NCBI RefSeq assembly: GCF_000014345.1
Contig: NC_009879.1
Span: 697,501-761,500, forward strand
Source of the DNA: Rickettsia canadensis str. McKiel
Lineage (GTDB): Bacteria > Pseudomonadota > Alphaproteobacteria > Rickettsiales > Rickettsiaceae
Reading direction: 5' to 3'
Length of the DNA: 64,000 nucleotides
Positions 60,665 to 64,000 of this stretch are shown here, one piece after another (positions within the stretch are counted from its first letter, which is position 1; every line of letters begins with the position of its first letter). Under the pieces are notes generated by a model, which ran no database searches, was not told the DNA's origin, and saw nothing but the letters and a program-made list of their open reading frames with translations. Made by a program: the position numbers and the translations under genes.

Positions 60665-61848
60665 CTACTACTATGACTAACAACATCAAAACTATAACTC
60701 TCAATCTTGGTCCGCAACATCCGGCAACTCACGGAGTTTTAAGATTAATCCTTGAAATGGACGGGGAAGTAGTAAATAATACAGATCCTCATATAGGGTT
60801 ACTACATAGAGGGACTGAAAAGCTTATTGAGCATAAAACATATTTGCAGGCTATACCTTATTTTGATCGCCTTGACTATGTTTCGCCAATGTGTCAGGAG
60901 CATGCATTTGCTTTAGCTGTTGAGTCATTATTAAAATGTGAAGTACCACGAAGAGCGCAATTTATCAGAGTATTATTTTCAGAATTAACAAGAATTTTGA
61001 ACCATACTTTAAATATAGGTAGCCAAGCTTTAGATATCGGGGCTACTACTCCTTTATTATGGCTATTTGAAGAACGTGAAAAAATCATGGAGTTTTACGA
61101 GCGTGTTTCCGGCTCTCGTATGCATTCAAACTACTTTAGGCCAGGCGGGGTTGCTGAAGATTTACCTGATGGTTTACTTGAGGATATAGATAAATTTATA
61201 GAGCAGTTTCATCCTAAACTTCAGGATGTTGAAAGCCTACTAAATGAAAATAGATTATGGAAACAACGTTTAGTAGATATCGGTGTTGTTTTACAGCAAG
61301 AGGCGATGGAGTGGGGTTTTTCAGGACCTATGCTTAGAGGTTCAGGTATAGCTTGGGATTTACGTAAGTCAAACCCTTATGATGTATATGATGAAATAGA
61401 CTTTGAAGTACCTATAGGTAAAAATGGTGATTGTTATGACAGATATCTCGTCCGTATACTTGAAATGTATGAATCAATCAAAATAATCAAGCAATGTATA
61501 GAAAAAATGCCGAAAGGTGCAGTTAAAACCAATGATCCTAAATTAACACCACCGACAAGGGCAAAAATGAAGGAATCTATGGAAGCGATGATTCATCACT
61601 TTAAGCTTTACACTGAAGGTTATGAGGTTCCTGCAGGTGAAACCTATAAAGCTGTAGAAGCTCCTAAAGGCGAGTTCGGAGTATATTTATATTCAATCGG
61701 CAACAACCAACCTTATAGATGTAGAATTAAAACACCCGGCTTTGCTCATTTGCAAGGACTGAATTTTATGTCTAAAGGTCATTTAATGGCAGATGTTATT
61801 ACTATTATAGCCACACTTGATATTGTATTTGGAGAGATAGATAGGTAA
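60661..61848 (+). CDS. nuoD: NADH dehydrogenase I subunit D
   Basis: The 49-kDa subunit, which forms the quinone-binding pocket with NuoB. 395 residues with [20 protein letters not shown] (13-32), [20 protein letters not shown] (41-60), [15 protein letters not shown], and the C-terminal [20 protein letters not shown] followed by FGEIDR. The ATG at 60661 lies in the last bases of a palindromic repeat arm; the next in-frame ATG (60673, Met5) is the likely ancestral start. It is intact despite the insertion between nuoC and nuoD. Confidence 0.98.
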   Translation: MTTTMTNNIKTITLNLGPQHPATHGVLRLILEMDGEVVNNTDPHIGLLHRGTEKLIEHKTYLQAIPYFDRLDYVSPMCQEHAFALAVESLLKCEVPRRAQFIRVLFSELTRILNHTLNIGSQALDIGATTPLLWLFEEREKIMEFYERVSGSRMHSNYFRPGGVAEDLPDGLLEDIDKFIEQFHPKLQDVESLLNENRLWKQRLVDIGVVLQQEAMEWGFSGPMLRGSGIAWDLRKSNPYDVYDEIDFEVPIGKNGDCYDRYLVRILEMYESIKIIKQCIEKMPKGAVKTNDPKLTPPTRAKMKESMEAMIHHFKLYTEGYEVPAGETYKAVEAPKGEFGVYLYSIGNNQPYRCRIKTPGFAHLQGLNFMSKGHLMADVITIIATLDIVFGEIDR

Positions 61849-61866
61849 TTATTTTTAAGGTATTTG

Positions 61867-62189
61867 ATGTCATTCCTGCGAAAGTGGGAATTCAGTAAAT
61901 TAAACGAAAAAATGTATTGGGTATATGTTCTGATCACAATGGTACTTATATATATTATATTGGTATTACTTGTTGTGCTTATGAACATAAACAAAAAACA
62001 ATCAAAATATAATATTATAAAGCTTGTTTATACAGAAGAATTTACTGATATTAAACAGCACTTGCAAGAGAAAAAAACTTGAAAAAAATGGAAGCATAGT
62101 TGGAAAAAATAGAATTAAAAAACTAATCCTAAATGGAAAGATTTAATTGAATAATTTTCTGGATTCCTGCTTTCACAGGAATGACATAA
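61867..62189. repeat. Split palindromic element carrying a GIY-YIG relic, between nuoD and nuoE
   Basis: Left arm 61867-61899 (gatgtcattcctgcgaaagt gggaattcag) and right arm 62157-62189 (ttctggattcctgctttcac aggaatgacataa) are inverted copies. It belongs to a different sequence family from the element at 60317-60664, yet has the same cargo arrangement. Confidence 0.85.
61912..62154 (+). pseudogene. Decayed GIY-YIG endonuclease inside a second palindromic element
   Basis: From ATG 61912: MYWVYVL in frame 1; DHNGTYIYYIGIT and AYEHKQK in the next frame (the GIY...YIG core and the YEH catalytic helix start); then back to KYNIIKLVYTEEFTDIKQHL, QEKK, stop, KKWKHSWKK, and NPKWKDLIE before the stop at 62152-62154. 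The order matches the single-domain GIY-YIG family throughout, and two frameshifts plus three stops make it dead. It starts 12 bases after the left arm and ends two bases before the right arm. Confidence 0.88.
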
Positions 62190-62196
62190 GTGATAT

Positions 62197-62700
62197 ATGA
62201 ATACAAAAATTACAAGTTTTATATTTGATAAGAAAAATTTAAATCTAGCAGAAGATATTGTCAAAAAATATCCACCACACGGAAAAAGGAGTGCTATATT
62301 ACCGCTGCTTGATCTAGCACAGCGTCAAAACGGTGGCTGGTTATCTATCCCTGCTATCGAATATGTTGCAAATATGCTAGGAATAGCTTATATGCGTGCT
62401 TATGAAGTTGCAACTTTTTATACTATGTTTAATCTAAAGCCTATCGGTAAACATCATATTAAAGTATGTACTACCACACCTTGCTGGCTACGTGGTAGTA
62501 GTGATATCATCAAAACTTGCGAGCAAAAACTTGGTATAAAAGAACAAGAAGTGACGAAAGATCAGAAATTTAGCTTAATTGAGATTGAATGTTTGGGAGC
62601 ATGTGTTAATGCACCGGTCGTACAAATCAATGATGATTATTATGAAGATCTAACTCAAGAAAAAATGGAAAATATTCTAGATAAACTGCAAAATGAGTAA
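62197..62700 (+). CDS. nuoE: NADH dehydrogenase I subunit E
   Basis: The 24-kDa subunit with the binuclear cluster N1a. Ligands Cys91 and Cys96 ([12 protein letters not shown]) and Cys132 and Cys136 ([14 protein letters not shown]) in 167 residues; the N-terminal helix bundle has [20 protein letters not shown] (31-50). The ATG is seven bases past the repeat's right arm, so any leader or ribosome-binding site is repeat-derived. The end overlaps yidD by eight bases. nuoF does not follow; the operon is split here. Confidence 0.97.
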   Translation: MNTKITSFIFDKKNLNLAEDIVKKYPPHGKRSAILPLLDLAQRQNGGWLSIPAIEYVANMLGIAYMRAYEVATFYTMFNLKPIGKHHIKVCTTTPCWLRGSSDIIKTCEQKLGIKEQEVTKDQKFSLIEIECLGACVNAPVVQINDDYYEDLTQEKMENILDKLQNE

Positions 62701-62959
62701 AATACTTTTACTACTAATTAGATTTTATCAATATTTCATTTCCCCATTACTTGGCAATAATTGTCGTTTTCACCCTACTTGTTCAGAATATGCTAAAGAG
62801 TCTATAACATTATATGGTAGCCTAAAAGGATTATGGCGTGCTTTCAAAAGAATCATTAAATGCCAACCGTTCTATAACGGGACTGTATTGTATGATACAG
62901 AAGTACGATGTCATGCCCGTAAAAGTGGGAATCCAGTAAAGAATAAGGAACCAAAATAA
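62693..62959 (+). CDS. yidD: YidD-type membrane protein insertion factor with a repeat-derived tail
   Basis: A small membrane-associated protein that assists YidC-dependent insertion. Conserved family text: [20 protein letters not shown] (8-27), [20 protein letters not shown] (28-47) and [13 protein letters not shown]. The native end is near GTVLYDTEV; the last ~17 residues ([16 protein letters not shown]) and the stop come from a palindromic element. Translationally coupled to nuoE by an eight-base overlap. Confidence 0.92.
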   Translation: MSKILLLLIRFYQYFISPLLGNNCRFHPTCSEYAKESITLYGSLKGLWRAFKRIIKCQPFYNGTVLYDTEVRCHARKSGNPVKNKEPK

Positions 62960-63016
62960 CTTTGTACTTTTAAAGATGTAAGAGCCTAGACTCTCGCTTT
63001 ATCTAGGAATGACATC
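62908..63016. repeat. Palindromic element spanning the yidD 3' end
   Basis: Left arm gatgtcatgcccgtaaaagt gggaatccag (62908-62937) lies inside yidD; right arm gcctagactctcgctttatc taggaatgacatc (62983-63015) lies before mpg. An apparent upstream ATG of mpg at 63009 is part of this arm. Confidence 0.8.
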
Positions 63017-63092
63017 TGTATACTTTGCTCTGGTCATAAAATACAACGCTATACGTTCAACATCAATTTTTACTATTTTACTATATTATATA

Positions 63093-63635
63093 ATGAATCT
63101 AAGACCTTTATCCCGTGAATTCTTCTCAAGAGATACTAACTTAGTAAGCACTGAGTTAATTGGTAAGGTTCTATATTTCCAAGGTAAAACAACTATCATT
63201 ACTGAAACGGAAAGCTATATAGGGCAGGACGATCCTGCTTGCCATGCTGCAAGAGGTCGTACAAAAAGAACAGATGTAATGTTTGGTCCTGCAGGTTTTA
63301 GCTATGTTTATCTAATTTACGGAATGTATTATTGTTTAAATTTCGTAACCGAAACTGATGGTTTTCCTGCTGCAGCATTAATAAGAGGAGTACATGTTAT
63401 TTCACCTGAGAACATATACTTAAACGGTCCTGGTAAATTATGTAAATATTTAGGAATTAATATATCTCATAATAAATGCGATCTTATCAATAACAAAGAA
63501 TTTTTTGTTGGCGATATCGGCTTAACGCTCCCCTACTCTAATACCACCCGTATAGGTATTACTAAAGGCACGGATAAACTATGGCGTTATGTCGTTACAG
63601 ATAGGAGTAATTTAATCTCTCAATATAATTTCTAG
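63093..63635 (+). CDS. mpg: 3-methyladenine DNA glycosylase, AAG/MPG family
   Basis: A base-excision glycosylase removing alkylated and deaminated purines. I start at ATG 63093 ([20 protein letters not shown]), giving 180 residues; a longer frame from 63009 begins within a repeat arm and adds 28 residues unlike the family. Motifs: [28 protein letters not shown] with the catalytic Glu, [20 protein letters not shown], and [12 protein letters not shown]. Complete. Confidence 0.93.
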   Translation: MNLRPLSREFFSRDTNLVSTELIGKVLYFQGKTTIITETESYIGQDDPACHAARGRTKRTDVMFGPAGFSYVYLIYGMYYCLNFVTETDGFPAAALIRGVHVISPENIYLNGPGKLCKYLGINISHNKCDLINNKEFFVGDIGLTLPYSNTTRIGITKGTDKLWRYVVTDRSNLISQYNF

Positions 63636-63713
63636 CCTTAATAAGATCATATTAATAACGGGGCGTAGAGACTTTGAAAAGGTTTGTCTAATATATAAGT
63701 AATACACAAAGCA

Positions 63714-64000
63714 TCATGATGAAGTAATACAAGCTAAACCAACCAAAATCTTATGTAGATAAAGTTTAGTACCAAGCATACAGACAAAAAAATTATAGTC
63801 ATTATAAATATCCAATATTGTGGTATTTAAAGAAAAATAGGACATTTTAACTCTATTATACCTCAAGGTATAAAGCTCTGGTATCTCTTTAATTATTTCT
63901 TTTTTAATAAAAATCTGCACTTATGCTTTTAATTGATAAGCTTAAAGTCGCTTATTAATATTTTGAAGAAAACTAAGAGCTTCATGCCCGATTTTCTTGC
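63714..64000 (-). pseudogene. Possible decayed gene running off the right edge
   Basis: Minus-strand text from the edge: KIGHEALSFLQNINKRL, stop, VQIFIKKEIIKEIPELYTLR, NRVKMSYFSLNTTILDIYND and FFVCMLGTKLYLHKILVGLA, ending at 63714. It contains at least two stops near 63925-63955. Not recognised. Confidence 0.35.

Noticed and set aside
61864..62082. A 72-residue membrane protein gene between nuoD and nuoE
   Set aside because: The hydrophobic middle is an out-of-frame reading of the GIY-YIG core (NGTYIYYIGIT in the next frame), and its start lies in a repeat arm.
60317..63016. CRISPR array suggested by recurring arms in the nuo region
   Set aside because: The repeats are inverted pairs of different families, not regularly spaced direct repeats, and no cas genes are present.
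63009..63092. Longer N-terminus for the DNA glycosylase from ATG 63009
   Set aside because: Its first codons lie in a palindromic repeat arm (aatgacatct) and the added residues do not fit the family; ATG 63093 gives the normal protein.

Overview
The window is a gene-sparse, AT-rich, heavily eroded chromosome segment from an obligate intracellular alphaproteobacterium of the genus Rickettsia. Evidence: a Tlc-family nucleotide transporter next to malate dehydrogenase, a class I lysyl-tRNA synthetase, alphaproteobacterial AddB, CoxF-like and DUF2155 proteins, many palindromic repeats of the Rickettsia palindromic element (RPE) kind both between and inside genes, and about eighteen decayed genes beside intact housekeeping genes. 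I cannot name the species.

Layout. 1-6300: end of coxA, a class I amidotransferase-like hydrolase, addB riddled with in-frame repeats, and an LD-carboxypeptidase. 6600-7660: a decayed gene with an internal duplication. 7730-12760: minus-strand genes slt, dut, sppA and a TlpA-like protein, a divergent small lipoprotein lptM, and a secreted dioxygenase-like protein without iron ligands. 12900-17450: plus-strand FKBP, a CoxF-like peptide, cupredoxin, FTR1 iron permease, yciB, a BON lipoprotein and rlpA. 17576-29435: minus-strand dacF, ampG, msbA, ruvB, decayed LRR-like genes, ruvA, a small membrane protein, a fic relic, proS, folE and a membrane protein. 29570-35832: a NUDIX relic, tRNA-Ile and tRNA-Lys, kdsB, a wrecked pyrG, tlc and mdh. 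35960-38606: a 2.6 kb decayed hydrophilic gene. 38640-46325: an MFS transporter, maeB, an AEC permease, lysS and dsbB. 46340-49608: an eroded ABC-transporter operon, an AmpD-like protein that has lost its zinc ligands, and an XRE regulator relic. 49657-56620: lnt, fabI, decayed and intact unknown genes, xerD, tRNA-Cys and a phage terminase relic. 56956-63635: a DUF2155 protein, an O-antigen-ligase-like protein, nuoABCDE, yidD and mpg.

The intact genes serve a few tasks: respiration (coxA, the CoxF-like peptide, nuoA-E), envelope building and peptidoglycan recycling (slt, dacF, ampG, rlpA, the LD-carboxypeptidase, kdsB, msbA, lnt, lptM), DNA repair and recombination (addB, ruvAB, xerD, mpg, dut), iron uptake (FTR1 with cupredoxin) and use of host metabolites (tlc, mdh, maeB). 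Loss of CTP synthase beside an intact nucleotide transporter fits dependence on host CTP.

The most striking pattern concerns the repeats. Two palindromic elements of different sequence families in the nuo operon (60317-60664 and 61867-62189) each carry a decayed GIY-YIG nuclease gene between their two arms. Elsewhere palindromic elements are nested inside one another (26094-26259, probably 1206-1358, and 57563-57688 inside a gene). Others have supplied new protein interiors, C-termini, stop codons and even the annotated start codon of nuoD. This suggests a nuclease-assisted mobile palindromic element whose interior accepts cargo.
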